The notes below the pieces were generated by a model. The model saw only the letters and a list, made by a program, of their open reading frames with translations. It was not told the DNA's origin and searched no databases. Below are positions 1 through 9,428 of a stretch of 64,000 bases of DNA, in pieces (the stretch's first letter is position 1; every line of letters begins with the position of its first letter). A program made the translations under genes and the position numbers. Source of the DNA: Solirubrobacter deserti (lineage in GTDB: Bacteria > Actinomycetota > Thermoleophilia > Solirubrobacterales > Solirubrobacteraceae); assembly GCF_027587175.1 (NCBI RefSeq), contig NZ_JAPCID010000009.1, positions 1 to 64,000 of the forward strand, given 5' to 3'.

Positions 1-162
1 CGCCCCGACCGTGAACTTACCGCCCTCAGGCCCCGTCGGGGTCCAGCGGGTGGTCGCGAGGTTCAGCGAGACCGGCGGGACGGTGGCCGTGGCGGCGGCG
101 GCTTCGGCGGCGGCGGCGGTGGCCGTGGCGGCTCGGGTCCGGACCGGAGCGGAGGCCGATAG
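1..162 (+). CDS. rpsC: 30S ribosomal protein S3, C-terminal end (partial)
   Basis: The window opens inside this gene. Frame 1 is open from base 1 to a TAG at 160-162 and encodes 53 residues: a short Arg-rich stretch, then a low-complexity Gly/Arg tail (runs such as GGGGFGGGGGGRGG). The S3 core lies outside the window. Assignment rests on position directly upstream of rplP and on Gly/Arg-rich tails being common on actinobacterial S3. The stop codon abuts the rplP ATG with no spacer. Confidence 0.8.
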   Translation, partial: RPDRELTALRPRRGPAGGREVQRDRRDGGRGGGGFGGGGGGRGGSGPDRSGGR

Positions 163-579
163 ATGCTCTCTCCCAAGCGCGTCAAGTTCCGCAAGGTCCA
201 TCGTGGGCGCCGGGCCGGCCTCTCGCGCGGTCAGCAGACGGTCAACTTCGGTGAGTACGGCCTCAAGGCCGTCGAAGCGGGCTGGCTGACGAACCGTCAG
301 ATCGAGGCCGCTCGTATCGCGATGACCCGCAAGATCAAGCGTGGCGGCAAGGTGTGGATCAATGTCTTCCCGGACAAGGCCTACACCAAGAAGCCGGCCG
401 AGACCCGCATGGGTTCCGGCAAGGGCAACCCGGAGGGCTGGGTCGCCGTCGTCAAGCCGGGTCGCGTGATGTTCGAGCTCTCCGGCGTGCCGGAGCCCCT
501 CGCTCGCGAGGCCATGCGGCTGGCCGGCCACAAGCTGCCGGTCAAGACGAAGTTCGTGCTGCGTGAGGACGGTCAGTGA
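163..579 (+). CDS. rplP: 50S ribosomal protein L16
   Basis: 138 residues, normal for L16, which binds 23S rRNA near the A-site and peptidyl transferase centre. The N terminus [15 protein letters not shown] and the block [19 protein letters not shown] are typical of the family. The ATG directly follows the rpsC stop, and the TGA overlaps the rpmC start (TGATG). Confidence 0.98.
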   Translation: MLSPKRVKFRKVHRGRRAGLSRGQQTVNFGEYGLKAVEAGWLTNRQIEAARIAMTRKIKRGGKVWINVFPDKAYTKKPAETRMGSGKGNPEGWVAVVKPGRVMFELSGVPEPLAREAMRLAGHKLPVKTKFVLREDGQ

Positions 580-785
580 TGAAGGCGTCCGAACTGCGCG
601 ATCTTGACGACAAGGGCCTGCGCGAGCACCTCGCAACGGCCCGGCGCGAGCTGTTCGGCCTGCGCCTGCAGCACGCCACGGGCGAGCTCGAGAACACGGC
701 GGGGCTGCGCTCCGCCAAGCGCGACGTCGCTCGCGCCCTCACCGTCGTGCGCCAGCGCGGCATCGATCCGAACCAGAAGAGCTGA
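579..785 (+). CDS. rpmC: 50S ribosomal protein L29
   Basis: 68 residues, [18 protein letters not shown]..., the two-helix hairpin of L29, which sits by the peptide exit tunnel. I chose ATG 579, which overlaps the rplP TGA by one base. A GTG at 576 would add one residue. The stop overlaps the rpsQ ATG at 785. Confidence 0.95.
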   Translation: MKASELRDLDDKGLREHLATARRELFGLRLQHATGELENTAGLRSAKRDVARALTVVRQRGIDPNQKS

Positions 786-1351
786 TGGCTGAATCCGAAG
801 AGACAACTGAGAACGTGGAGGAGGTGACCTCCACGGAGGCGACCGCTGAAGCGCCCGCCTCCGAGGAGAAGCCCGCCGAGCCCGCCGCGACGCGCCGTGA
901 GCGCAACGCGGCCAAGCGCGCCGCCAAGGCCAAGACGGCCGGCGGCCCGGTCACGCTCGAGGAGCGTCTGGCCGAGCGTCAGGCCCACAAGGAGCGCAAC
1001 GCCGCCCAGCGGCGTCGCTACCGCGCCAAGCAGAAGGTCAAGCGCGCCGAGGCGCGCGCGGCCGCCCCTGCCGTCGAGGAGCAGCACGCGCCCGAGCACG
1101 GGCCCGGCCGCCCCAAGGTGCGCCAGGGCATCGTCGTGTCCGACAAGCCGGACAAGACCGTGGTCGTGCGCGTGGACATCGCGCGCCGCCACAAGCGCTA
1201 CCACAAGATCCTCCGCAGCTCGATCACCCTGCACGTCCACGACGAGAGCAATGACGCCCACGCGGGCGACACGGTTCGCGTCCAGGAGTGCCGGCCGATG
1301 TCGCGCACCAAGCGCTGGCGGCTGCTCGAGGTCCTGGAGCGTGCGAAGTGA
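785..1351 (+). CDS. rpsQ: 30S ribosomal protein S17 with long N-terminal extension
   Basis: 188 residues, against roughly 80-90 in most bacteria. The S17 core (16S rRNA binding, OB fold) starts near residue 109 ([20 protein letters not shown]) and runs to the end. In front is an acidic Glu/Ala/Thr stretch (about 1-36) and a basic, probably helical Arg/Lys/Ala stretch (about 37-95). The ATG at 785 overlaps the rpmC stop. No in-frame ATG lies near the core, although internal GTG starts cannot be excluded. The extension's role is unknown; its charge pattern suggests a tail that contacts rRNA or a neighbouring protein. Confidence 0.95.
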   Translation: MAESEETTENVEEVTSTEATAEAPASEEKPAEPAATRRERNAAKRAAKAKTAGGPVTLEERLAERQAHKERNAAQRRRYRAKQKVKRAEARAAAPAVEEQHAPEHGPGRPKVRQGIVVSDKPDKTVVVRVDIARRHKRYHKILRSSITLHVHDESNDAHAGDTVRVQECRPMSRTKRWRLLEVLERAK

Positions 1352-1716
1352 TCCAGAACGAGACCCGGCTGCGCGTCGCCGACAACACGGGCGCGCGCGA
1401 GATCCTCACGATTCGCGTCATGGGCGGCTCGCGCCGTCGCTACGCGGGCGTGGGGGACATCATCGTGGCCACGGTCAAGCAGGCCAACCCGAACGGGACG
1501 GTCAAGAAGGGCGACGTCGTGAAGGCGGTCGTCGTCCGCACCCGCAAGGAGTTCGGGCGCGAGGACGGCACCTACATCGCGTTCGACGAGAACGCGGCCG
1601 TGATCATCGACGCCCAGAACAACCCGCGCGGCACGCGCATCTTCGGCCCGGTGGCGCGCGAGCTGCGCGACGGCGGGTTCATGAAGATCGTCTCGCTCGC
1701 CCCGGAGGTGCTCTAG
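1348..1716 (+). CDS. rplN: 50S ribosomal protein L14
   Basis: 122 residues from GTG 1348, exactly the usual L14 length. It starts [19 protein letters not shown], the family hallmark, and ends with the conserved [12 protein letters not shown]. The GTG overlaps the rpsQ TGA (GTGA). An in-frame upstream GTG at 1288 would add 20 unconserved residues inside rpsQ, so it was rejected. Confidence 0.97.
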   Translation: MIQNETRLRVADNTGAREILTIRVMGGSRRRYAGVGDIIVATVKQANPNGTVKKGDVVKAVVVRTRKEFGREDGTYIAFDENAAVIIDAQNNPRGTRIFGPVARELRDGGFMKIVSLAPEVL

Positions 1717-1718
1717 CC

Positions 1719-2036
1719 ATGGCGAAGATCCGCACCGACGACAACGTGGTCGTCATCTCCGGCAAGGACAAGGGCAAGACCGGCAAGGTCCTGCGCGTCG
1801 AGCCGGCGAAGAACCGCGTCTACGTCGAGGGCCTGAACATCATCAAGCGCCACCAGCGCCCGGTGCCGGGCCGGCCCAACCTCGAGGTCGGCGTCATCGA
1901 GCGCGAGGCGCCGATCCACATCTCCAACGTGGCGTTGGTGGATCCGAAGGACCACAAGCCCACGCGCGTGGGCATCACCCGCGAGGGCGGCGTGCGCAAG
2001 CGCGTCACGCGCCGCTCTGGCACGGAGCTGGACTGA
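1719..2036 (+). CDS. rplX: 50S ribosomal protein L24
   Basis: 105 residues starting [20 protein letters not shown], with the KOW motif typical of L24, an assembly-initiating protein of the large subunit. ATG 1719 lies 2 nt after the rplN stop. The TGA overlaps the rplE start (TGATG). Confidence 0.97.
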   Translation: MAKIRTDDNVVVISGKDKGKTGKVLRVEPAKNRVYVEGLNIIKRHQRPVPGRPNLEVGVIEREAPIHISNVALVDPKDHKPTRVGITREGGVRKRVTRRSGTELD

Positions 2037-2629
2037 TGTCACGACTCAAGGACCGTTACAACGACGAGATCCGCGACCAGCTCGTGGAGAAGTTCGGCTA
2101 CTCGACGCCCATGCAGGCGCCGAAGCTGGTCAAGGTGACGCTCAACATGGGCGTCGGCGAGGCCAAGCAGGACTCCAAGATGCTCGAGGCGGCCAAGGCG
2201 CAGCTCGCCGACATCGCGGGCCAGCAGCCGAACATCCGCCGCGCGCGCAAGTCCGTCGCCGCCTTCAAGCTCCGCGAGGGCATGCCCGTCGGCCTGACCG
2301 TCACGCTGCGTGACCAGAAGGCCTACGAGTTCCTCGACCGCCTGATCTCCGTGGCCATCCCCCGCCTGCGTGACTTCCGGGGCCTGAACCCGAAGTCCTT
2401 CGACGGCCGGGGCAACTACAACACTGGCATCAAGGAGCACGTGATCTTCCCGGAGATCGACTACGACACCGTTGATCAGGTCCGGGGCCTGGACATCGCG
2501 ATCACGACGACCGCCAAGACGGACGCTGAAGCCTTCACGCTTCTCGACGCGCTCGGCCTGCCCTTCGCACGCGACGGGCGCCCGAAGCAGTACGAGAGCC
2601 TCCGGGGCAGCGAAGCCGTCGCCGCATAG
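2036..2629 (+). CDS. rplE: 50S ribosomal protein L5
   Basis: 197 residues. L5 binds 5S rRNA in the central protuberance. Recognisable blocks include [25 protein letters not shown] and the C-terminal block around [14 protein letters not shown]. About 15 residues longer than the commonest bacterial forms. The ATG overlaps the rplX stop. Confidence 0.97.
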   Translation: MSRLKDRYNDEIRDQLVEKFGYSTPMQAPKLVKVTLNMGVGEAKQDSKMLEAAKAQLADIAGQQPNIRRARKSVAAFKLREGMPVGLTVTLRDQKAYEFLDRLISVAIPRLRDFRGLNPKSFDGRGNYNTGIKEHVIFPEIDYDTVDQVRGLDIAITTTAKTDAEAFTLLDALGLPFARDGRPKQYESLRGSEAVAA

Positions 2630-2648
2630 ACAAGAGAGAACTTCTCGA

Positions 2649-2834
2649 ATGGCTAAGACCTCAAAGATCGTCGCCTCGCAGCGCACGCCCAAGTACAAGA
2701 CGCGTCAGCAGTCCCGCTGCCGTCGGTGCGGGCGTCCGCGCGCGGTGTACCGCAAGTTCGGCATCTGCCGTCTGTGCCTGCGTCAGCTGGCCCACAACGG
2801 CTACATCCCCGGCATGACGAAGTCGAGCTGGTAG
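2649..2834 (+). CDS. rpsN: 30S ribosomal protein S14, zinc-binding type (type Z)
   Basis: 61 residues with two CxxC pairs (CRRCGR and CRLCLRQ), the short zinc-binding form of S14 in the 30S head. A purine-rich AAGAGAGAA ribosome-binding site precedes ATG 2649. Confidence 0.97.
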   Translation: MAKTSKIVASQRTPKYKTRQQSRCRRCGRPRAVYRKFGICRLCLRQLAHNGYIPGMTKSSW

Positions 2835-2841
2835 GCGCATC

Positions 2842-3249
2842 ATGTCGATGACCGACCCCATCGCCGACTTCCTGACCCGGATCCGCAACGGCATCATGGC
2901 CGCGCACGAGACGGTGGAGATCCCCTCCAGCCGGCTCAAGCGCGAGATGGCGCGGATCCTGACCGAGCAGGGCTACATCGAGGGCTTCGACGAGGCCCCC
3001 GGCGTGCCCGGCAGCGCGGCCGACAAGCTGCTCGTCCGCCTCAAGTACACTGAGAACCGGACGTCCGTGATCTCCGGCCTGCGCCGGGTGTCCCGTCCCG
3101 GCCAGCGTCGCTACGTGGATTCGAAGTCGATTCCCAAGGTGCTCGGCGGCATGGGCACCACGATCCTGTCCACCTCGCACGGCGTCATGACCGGCCACGA
3201 GGCTCGCGCTGCGGGCGTCGGTGGCGAGGTCGTCGCCGAGGTCTGGTAA
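2842..3249 (+). CDS. rpsH: 30S ribosomal protein S8
   Basis: 135 residues beginning [17 protein letters not shown] and ending with the S8 signature region around [13 protein letters not shown]8 is a central-domain 16S rRNA binder, in many bacteria also the translational regulator of the spc operon. I did not identify the regulatory mRNA structure here. Confidence 0.97.
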   Translation: MSMTDPIADFLTRIRNGIMAAHETVEIPSSRLKREMARILTEQGYIEGFDEAPGVPGSAADKLLVRLKYTENRTSVISGLRRVSRPGQRRYVDSKSIPKVLGGMGTTILSTSHGVMTGHEARAAGVGGEVVAEVW

Positions 3250-3256
3250 CCCGCAA

Positions 3257-3790
3257 ATGTCCCGCATCGGTAGAAAGCCCATCCCCGTGCCCTCGACCGT
3301 GACCGTCACGGTCGAGCCCGAGGTTGTGCGCGTCTCCGGCCCCCGCGGCAATCTCGAGGAGCGCAAGAACCGCGCCATCGAGGTCACCCAGGAGGACGGC
3401 CAGCTGATCGTGACCCGTCCGACCGATCGCGCCGAGCACCGGGCCCTGCACGGGCTCACCCGCTCGCTGGTCGCGAACATGGTCGAGGGCGTGACCGTCG
3501 GGTTCACCAAGACGCTCGAGATTCAGGGCGTCGGCTACCGCGCGCAGCTCAAGGGTCGCGACCTGGAGCTGGCGCTGGGTTACTCGCATCCCGTGCCGAT
3601 CAAGGCGCCGGAGGGCATCGAGTTCGAGGTGCCCCAGCCGACGCGCGTGATCATCAAGGGGAACAACAAGCAGGTCGTCGGCGAGATCGCGGCGATCATC
3701 CGCAAGCAGCGCCCGCCGGAGCCCTACAAGGGCAAGGGCATCCGCTATCAGGGCGAGTACGTGGCCCGGAAGGTCGGTAAGCGCGCATGA
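3257..3790 (+). CDS. rplF: 50S ribosomal protein L6
   Basis: 177 residues from ATG 3257, [17 protein letters not shown]. The two L6 repeats are visible, and the C-terminal signature [15 protein letters not shown] is intact. L6 lies near the factor-binding site. Its stop overlaps the rplR ATG (ATGA). Confidence 0.97.
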   Translation: MSRIGRKPIPVPSTVTVTVEPEVVRVSGPRGNLEERKNRAIEVTQEDGQLIVTRPTDRAEHRALHGLTRSLVANMVEGVTVGFTKTLEIQGVGYRAQLKGRDLELALGYSHPVPIKAPEGIEFEVPQPTRVIIKGNNKQVVGEIAAIIRKQRPPEPYKGKGIRYQGEYVARKVGKRA

Positions 3791-4140
3791 CGGTTCTGTC
3801 TCCCCCCAAGAAGCGCCTCAAGCGCCGTCGTCGCGTCCGTGCCAAGGTGCACGGCTCGGCCGTGCGCCCGCGCATCTCGGTGTTCCGCTCCAACCGCGGC
3901 ATCTTTGCCCAGCTCATCGACGACGACGCCGGCGTCACGCTCGCCTCGGTCCAGTGGACCGAGGAGGCGCTGCGCTCGCTCAAGCCGATGGAGCAGGCCA
4001 CGGAGGCGGGCAAGCTGCTCGCGTCCCGGGCCAAGGACGCCGGGATCGACACCGCCGTGTTCGATCGCGGTGGCTACCAGTATCACGGCCGTGTGAAGGC
4101 CCTGGCCGAGGGCGCCCGCGAGGGCGGCCTGAGCTTCTAA
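3787..4140 (+). CDS. rplR: 50S ribosomal protein L18
   Basis: 117 residues. L18 binds 5S rRNA with L5. Basic N terminus ([16 protein letters not shown]), conserved [16 protein letters not shown] and the C-terminal block [21 protein letters not shown]. Overlaps rplF by 4 nt. Confidence 0.97.
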   Translation: MTVLSPPKKRLKRRRRVRAKVHGSAVRPRISVFRSNRGIFAQLIDDDAGVTLASVQWTEEALRSLKPMEQATEAGKLLASRAKDAGIDTAVFDRGGYQYHGRVKALAEGAREGGLSF

Positions 4141-4163
4141 GACCGCTACCCTCGAAGGACTCC

Positions 4164-4771
<608 letters not shown>

Positions 4772-4775
<4 letters not shown>

Positions 4776-4954
4776 GCACGCTCGTCATCACCCAGGTGAA
4801 GTCCGCCAACGGCACGAACGGGCGCCAGCGCGACACGCTGCGCTCGATCGGCCTGCGCGGCATTGGCAAGTCCGTTGAGAAGCCGGATTCCGAGGCGCTG
4901 CGCGGCATGGTTCACGCCGTGCGCCACCTCGTGACCGTCGAGGAGAAGTCGTAA
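4772..4954 (+). CDS. rpmD: 50S ribosomal protein L30
   Basis: 60 residues with the L30 pattern: beta strand [11 protein letters not shown], then [20 protein letters not shown]. Overlaps the rpsE stop (ATGA) and shares one base with the rplO ATG. Confidence 0.95.
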
Positions 4955-5472
4955 TGAGTGAGCAGGACGCCGTCAACGAGGAGCTCGCGGCGGAGGCCGT
5001 CGGGCTCCATTCGCTGAAGCCCGCGCCCGGCTCCAAGAAGGACCGCAAGCGCGTCGGGCGCGGCCATGGCTCCGGCCACGGCAAGACGTCCGGCCGCGGG
5101 CACAAGGGCTACAACTCGCGCGCCGGCGCGAAGGACCGCGCTCGCTTCGAGGGCGGCCAGAATCCGCTGCACATGCGGATGCGCAAGCTGCGCGGCCCGA
5201 ACAAGAAGATGTCGATGCCGTTCGAGATGTTCCGGACGCACACGCAGCACGTCAATCTCGACGATCTCGAGAAGCGTTTCGACGACGGCGCGACGATCGG
5301 GCTCGAGGAGCTCAAGGCCGCGGGCCTCGCCAAGCAGCGGGGTGTGCCGGTCAAGATCCTCGGCCGTGGCGAGCTCACCAAGAAGTTCACGGTGACCGTC
5401 CACAAGGTCTCGGCTTCCGCGCGCTCGGGCATCGAGGGCGCCGGCGGCACCGTTCAGCTCATCGAGGACTAA
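4954..5472 (+). CDS. rplO: 50S ribosomal protein L15
   Basis: 172 residues. The first ~18 are an acidic extension ([15 protein letters not shown]) before the usual L15 start LHSLKPAPGSKKDRKRVGRG. The Gly-rich RNA-binding block GHGSGHGKTSGRGHKG and the C-terminal KVSASARSGIEGAGG are present. Its ATG shares a base with the rpmD stop. Confidence 0.97.
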   Translation: MSEQDAVNEELAAEAVGLHSLKPAPGSKKDRKRVGRGHGSGHGKTSGRGHKGYNSRAGAKDRARFEGGQNPLHMRMRKLRGPNKKMSMPFEMFRTHTQHVNLDDLEKRFDDGATIGLEELKAAGLAKQRGVPVKILGRGELTKKFTVTVHKVSASARSGIEGAGGTVQLIED

Positions 5473-5478
5473 AGCACC

Positions 5479-6747
5479 GTGATCTCCACGATCATGCAGT
5501 CGTTCCGCGTCGCGGAGATCCGGAAGAAGCTGCTCTTCACGGCGGCGATCCTGGCGCTCTACCGGCTCGGGTCGTTCATCCCTGTGCCGAGCGTCAATGT
5601 CGACGCCGTCGAGCAGATCCAGAACAACTACTCCACGGGTGTCCTGAACCTCCTGGACACCTTCACGGGTGGTGGCCTGTCGCGCATCTCGTTGTTCGCG
5701 CTCGGGATCATGCCGTACATCACGGCGTCGATCATCCTGCAGCTGCTGGTCGTGGTCTCGCCGTCCCTGGAGAAGCTCCAGAAGGAAGGCGAGGTCGGGC
5801 AGGCGCGGATCACTCAGTACACGCGCTACCTGACCGTGGGCCTCGCGGCTGCGCAGGCGGTCGGCTACACGTTCCTGTTTCGCTCGCAGGGCTCCGCCGG
5901 CGGCACGCCGGTGTTCGAGTCCTTCAACGCGGGCACGGTCGTGCTGGTCGTGCTGTGCCTCACGGCGGGCTCGATCCTCGTCATGTGGATGGGTGAGCTG
6001 ATCACCCAGCGCGGTATCGGCAACGGCATCTCGCTGATGATCTTCGCGTCGATCGTCGCGGGCCTGCCGGGTGGCGTGACCACCTGGTGGACGAACCCGG
6101 ACCCGGTCTTCAAGATCATCCTGCCGTTCCTGGCGCTGGGCGTCGTCGCGGCGGTCGTGTTCATCCAGGAGGGCCAGCGCCGGATCCCGATCCAGTACGC
6201 CAAGCGCGTGATCGGCCGGCGCATGAGCTCGGGCGGACAGACCTACCTGCCGCTGCGCGTGAACATGGCCGGCGTCATCCCGGTCATCTTCGCCGCGTCG
6301 ATCATGGCCTTCCCGCCCACGATCGGCCAGCTCGTGCCGGGCTGGGAGGGGCTCGCGACCTTCTTCAACCCCGGTGGTTGGGCCTACGTGGCCGGCGAGA
6401 CGGTGATGATCATCCTCTTCACCTACTTCTACACGGCGGTCACGTTCAACCCGGTCGACCAGGCCGACAACCTGCGCAAGTACGGCGGCTTCATCCCGGG
6501 CGTGCGTCCGGGCCGCCCGACGGCCGAGTTCCTGGATCGCATCCTCGCGCGGCTGACGTTCCCGGGCGCGCTGTATCTGGCCGCGGTCGCCGCGCTGCCG
6601 ACCATCATCATCGCCACGACCAACGCGCCGTCCTCGTTCTACTTCGGCGGAACGTCGCTTCTGATCGTCGTGGGCGTGGCCCTCGACACCATGAAGCAGC
6701 TCGAAGCGCAGCTGATGATGCGCAATTACGAAGGCTTCCTCAAGTAA
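5479..6747 (+). CDS. secY: Sec translocase channel subunit SecY
   Basis: 422 residues with about ten hydrophobic membrane segments. SecY is the pore of the protein-export machinery in the cytoplasmic membrane. Conserved blocks are GIMPYITASIILQLLVV, ITQRGIGNGISLMIFASIVA and FNPVDQADNLRKYGGFIPG. The start is GTG 5479, 6 nt after rplO; ATG 5494 is an alternative. Confidence 0.97.
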   Translation: MISTIMQSFRVAEIRKKLLFTAAILALYRLGSFIPVPSVNVDAVEQIQNNYSTGVLNLLDTFTGGGLSRISLFALGIMPYITASIILQLLVVVSPSLEKLQKEGEVGQARITQYTRYLTVGLAAAQAVGYTFLFRSQGSAGGTPVFESFNAGTVVLVVLCLTAGSILVMWMGELITQRGIGNGISLMIFASIVAGLPGGVTTWWTNPDPVFKIILPFLALGVVAAVVFIQEGQRRIPIQYAKRVIGRRMSSGGQTYLPLRVNMAGVIPVIFAASIMAFPPTIGQLVPGWEGLATFFNPGGWAYVAGETVMIILFTYFYTAVTFNPVDQADNLRKYGGFIPGVRPGRPTAEFLDRILARLTFPGALYLAAVAALPTIIIATTNAPSSFYFGGTSLLIVVGVALDTMKQLEAQLMMRNYEGFLK

Positions 6748-6750
6748 CCG

Positions 6751-7419
6751 ATGTCGGAGCTCAACCTCATCCTCCTGGGGCCCCCGGGGGCCGGTAAGGG
6801 CACGCAGGCCGCGCGGCTGCGCGAGGACTTCGGGCTGCCCTACATCGGCACGGGCGACCTGCTGCGCGAGCACAAGGAGAACAAGACCGAGCTCGGTCTG
6901 CGCGCGCAGGAGTTCATGGACAACGGCGACCTCGTCCCCGACGAGCTCGTGATCTCGATGATCATCGAGAAGATCGAGGAAGAGGGCGAGGACGGGTTTC
7001 TGCTCGACGGCTTCCCGCGCACGGTCGGCCAGGCCGACGCGCTGAGCGAGGAACTCGAGAAGCTGGGCCGCCGGCTGACGGCCGCGCTGCTGGTCGACGC
7101 GCCGGACGAGGTCGTGATGTCGCGGCTGAGCGGGCGGCGTCAGTGCTCGAACGGGCACCTCTACCACGTGGAGTTCGACCCGCCCAAGCATCCGGACGTG
7201 TGCGACCAGGACGGCAAGCCGCTGTTCCGGCGTAAGGACGACGAGCCCGAGACGATCGCGAAGCGGCTCGCCACCTACCACAAGCAGACCGAACCACTCC
7301 GGGACTACTACGAAGAGCGCGGATATCTGCGACGCTTCGACGGCACGCGCGACAAGACCGAGGTCCACGACCACATTCGCGCGACCTTGGCGACCCTTCG
7401 CCTCGAGGAACGGCTGTGA
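6751..7419 (+). CDS. adk: Adenylate kinase
   Basis: 222 residues. Catalyses ATP + AMP = 2 ADP. P-loop GPPGAGKGTQAARL near the N terminus, AMP-binding LLDGFPRT (about 88-95), and a long LID. The LID has CSNG and CDQD where zinc-binding relatives carry CxxC and CxxC/D, so two Cys remain, with a nearby His and Asp. The stop overlaps the map GTG. Confidence 0.97.
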   Translation: MSELNLILLGPPGAGKGTQAARLREDFGLPYIGTGDLLREHKENKTELGLRAQEFMDNGDLVPDELVISMIIEKIEEEGEDGFLLDGFPRTVGQADALSEELEKLGRRLTAALLVDAPDEVVMSRLSGRRQCSNGHLYHVEFDPPKHPDVCDQDGKPLFRRKDDEPETIAKRLATYHKQTEPLRDYYEERGYLRRFDGTRDKTEVHDHIRATLATLRLEERL

Positions 7420-8201
7420 TCATCAAGAAATCCCCCGCCGAGATCGACCAGATGGCCGCGGCGGGGGAGATCCTGGTTCGAACGATGGACCTGCTGGCGG
7501 GCAAGATCCGCCCGGGCGTGACCACGGCGGAGCTGGACGCGGCGGCCGAGAAGTACATCCGGTCGCAGGGCGCGACGCCGGCGTTCAAGGGCTATCGCGG
7601 CTTCCCGGGCTCCACCTGCCTGTCCCCGAACGACATGGTCGTGCACGGCATCCCGGGCAAGTTCAAGCTCTCGCGCGGGGATATCCTGAGCGTGGACATC
7701 GGCGTCATCAAGGACGGCTGGGTCGCGGACGCGGCTCGCACCTTCCCGGTCGGCGAGGTCTCCGCGGTCGCGGCGAAGCTGCTGGACGTGACCGAGGGCT
7801 CGTTGTTCGCCGCGGTCGAGCAGTGCCGCCCCGGCAATCGCCTCGGCGACGTCTCGCACGCCGTCCAGGAGTTCGTCGAGGCCCAGGGCCTGTCGATCGT
7901 TCGCTCGCTGGTCGGCCACGGCATCGGCCGCGACATGCACGAGGAGCCGCAGATCCCGAACTACGGCCCCGCCGGCAAGGGCCCCGTGCTCGAGGAGGGC
8001 ATGGTGCTCGCCGTCGAGCCGATGGTCAACGCCGGTCGCCACATGGTCCGTATGGGCGACGACGGCTGGTCGATCTTCTCCCAAGACGGCTCGCTGGCCG
8101 CCCACTTCGAGTTCACGATCGCCGTGACCGCCGACGGGCCGCGCATCCTCACGCCGTGGCACCACCCGGAGGCCGCCGCCTCCGCGCCCGCCGCAGCGTA
8201 A
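7416..8201 (+). CDS. map: Methionine aminopeptidase, type I
   Basis: 261 residues from GTG 7416, overlapping the adk TGA. Removes initiator Met from nascent proteins. Metal ligands sit in the usual motifs: VDIGVIKDGWVADAART (two Asp), GHGIGRDMHEEPQI (His), AVEPM (Glu) and FEFTI (Glu). An Ala/Pro tail of about 12 residues follows the core. The last 53 bp overlap the opposing Vps62-like gene. Confidence 0.97.
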   Translation: MIIKKSPAEIDQMAAAGEILVRTMDLLAGKIRPGVTTAELDAAAEKYIRSQGATPAFKGYRGFPGSTCLSPNDMVVHGIPGKFKLSRGDILSVDIGVIKDGWVADAARTFPVGEVSAVAAKLLDVTEGSLFAAVEQCRPGNRLGDVSHAVQEFVEAQGLSIVRSLVGHGIGRDMHEEPQIPNYGPAGKGPVLEEGMVLAVEPMVNAGRHMVRMGDDGWSIFSQDGSLAAHFEFTIAVTADGPRILTPWHHPEAAASAPAAA

Positions 8202-8967
8202 GCAGCACCAGCGCCGCCAAGGCGAACAGTCCGCCGGCGGTCATCGCCTTCTCGGGCGCGTCGCAGCGCCCGACCGCGTTGCAGTCGACCTGGCACTCAC
8301 GGGCACCGGCGGCGAACGCGTTCGCGTCCCAGCGAGTGGGCTGGAACGCCGGTCCCAGCGGGGAGTCCTGCTCCGGCGGAACGAGCTTTGAGGCGCGCGA
8401 GCTGCCCCACGGGTGCGGGTCCCGCATCCACGGCGGGCTTGTACGCGTGATCTCGACCACGTCAGGCATCGCGATGTCGCCGAGGCCGTCGGCCTCATCG
8501 TTCGGGTCCGGCCACAGCCGGTCGCGCGTCCCGGGCTCGAAGTACGAAGCATGCGATCCGTGCGCGGCGTACACGATCGGGCGGCCGCCACCCCAGAAGC
8601 GCATGCCGCCTGTGTGGCAACGCTCGGCGCCGGAGTGCTGGCCGTAAACCGCCTCGACGAGCCGGTCGTTCTCGTCGACGCGGTACTGCGCGAGCTCCCA
8701 GTCGCCTTCGTGCCGGCCGGTCCGAACGATGCCCCGATCCTGGTCCTGGTAGTCGTAGTAGAGCCAGTACTGGAACCAGGTGCCGCCGTCGTCGGCCGGG
8801 CTCGCGCGGGCGTAGAGGACGGGTCGGCTGCCGTGGACGCCGGTGAGCGGGTGACGTTCCTGCGCGTCGTGGACGACGACGGGAGCGAACGCGGTCAGCG
8901 TGGCGGCGGTGGCTGTGGAGATCAGCACCTGCGGCACGGTACCCGCGAGCGGGTCGGGGGCGAGCAC
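8149..8967 (-). CDS. Vps62-related (DUF946-like) membrane or secreted protein
   Basis: 272 residues from GTG 8967; an in-frame GTG ten codons later is also possible. A weak hydrophobic N terminus (VLISTATAATLTAFAPVVV) is followed by a domain with TWFQYWLYYDYQ, RHEGDWELAQY and VYAAHGSHASYF, a pattern I associate with Vps62/DUF946-like proteins. A C-terminal hydrophobic helix (GLFALAALVLLTL) followed by RRARRRR looks like a tail anchor. Cys pairs near the C terminus (CQVDCNAVGRCD) could form disulfides. Function unknown. It converges on map and separates it from rpmJ, where infA usually lies. Confidence 0.75.
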   Translation of the reverse strand: MLAPDPLAGTVPQVLISTATAATLTAFAPVVVHDAQERHPLTGVHGSRPVLYARASPADDGGTWFQYWLYYDYQDQDRGIVRTGRHEGDWELAQYRVDENDRLVEAVYGQHSGAERCHTGGMRFWGGGRPIVYAAHGSHASYFEPGTRDRLWPDPNDEADGLGDIAMPDVVEITRTSPPWMRDPHPWGSSRASKLVPPEQDSPLGPAFQPTRWDANAFAAGARECQVDCNAVGRCDAPEKAMTAGGLFALAALVLLTLRRARRRRPPGGATA

Positions 8968-9091
8968 ACTGTGCGTCGCGTCAAGAAGCTCGCCGGGGCG
9001 CCGCTCGGGCTCGAGACCGCGTGCTCAGCGAGTTTCTTGACCCGCCACGGCCAACTCGCTTGGGCTCATGCGCGCGGGGTGTGCGACGTTT

Positions 9092-9108
9092 GTTTCGGTA
9101 TCCGAAAC
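9092..9108. promoter_or_regulatory. 17-bp inverted repeat, possible operator
   Basis: GTTTCGG-TAT-CCGAAAC is a perfect 7-bp dyad with a 3-bp centre, flanked by a second outer dyad (GACG ... CGTC, 9085-9112). It lies about 125 bp upstream of the Vps62-like gene and 320 bp upstream of rpmJ. There is no T-run, so an operator is likelier than a terminator. The binding protein is unknown. Confidence 0.4.
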
Positions 9109-9303
9109 TTTCGTCGCCCACCTCGGCTTTGCCGGGGGTGCCGCGAACAGCACTGGAGCCACGGTCCTCGCGGCCCGAACCGGCGTGGCGGGTGCGCTAA
9201 CGTGACATACGCGCGCGCGAGACGGAGTGCGCGTCCCCGACGGAACGGCGAAAATACGCCGTTTGCAGGGCCTTAGCAAGTGCGTCGGACGTCTCGGATG
9301 CTT

Positions 9304-9312
9304 TGCTATCCT
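9304..9312 (+). promoter_or_regulatory. Putative extended -10 promoter for rpmJ operon
   Basis: TGCTATCCT fits TGn-TATnnT. No convincing -35 lies 17 bp upstream, as expected for an extended -10. Would give a leader of about 110 nt before rpmJ. Confidence 0.3.
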
Positions 9313-9428
9313 GCTCTGTCGCGCTCGGAGCCGGGAGGCTTCTGCGTGTGACCGCTCCGGGGGCATGGTAGCGGTGGCCAGCCCGGCCACCAGAGCCACC
9401 CCGTCTGGATCATCAGCCGAAAGGGATC

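Larger units (their letters stand above)
8968..9428. other. 461-bp intergenic region without a supported gene
   Basis: Lies between the start of the Vps62-like gene and rpmJ. Neither strand encodes an infA-like protein of ~72 residues; the open frames here are biased in composition and unlike known families. It contains a near-perfect palindrome (9092-9108) and an extended -10-like element (9304-9312), so it probably carries the promoter for rpmJ-rpsM-rpsK-rpoA. Confidence 0.7.

Noticed and set aside
4912-7374. 820-codon open frame on the minus strand across rplO-secY-adk
   Set aside because: Arg/Asp/Leu-biased shadow of well-identified plus-strand genes; no domain and no start signal.
8968-9428. 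Search for infA in the gap before rpmJ
   Set aside because: No IF1-like sequence on either strand; frames at 9025-9399 and 9227-9463 do not resemble any family.
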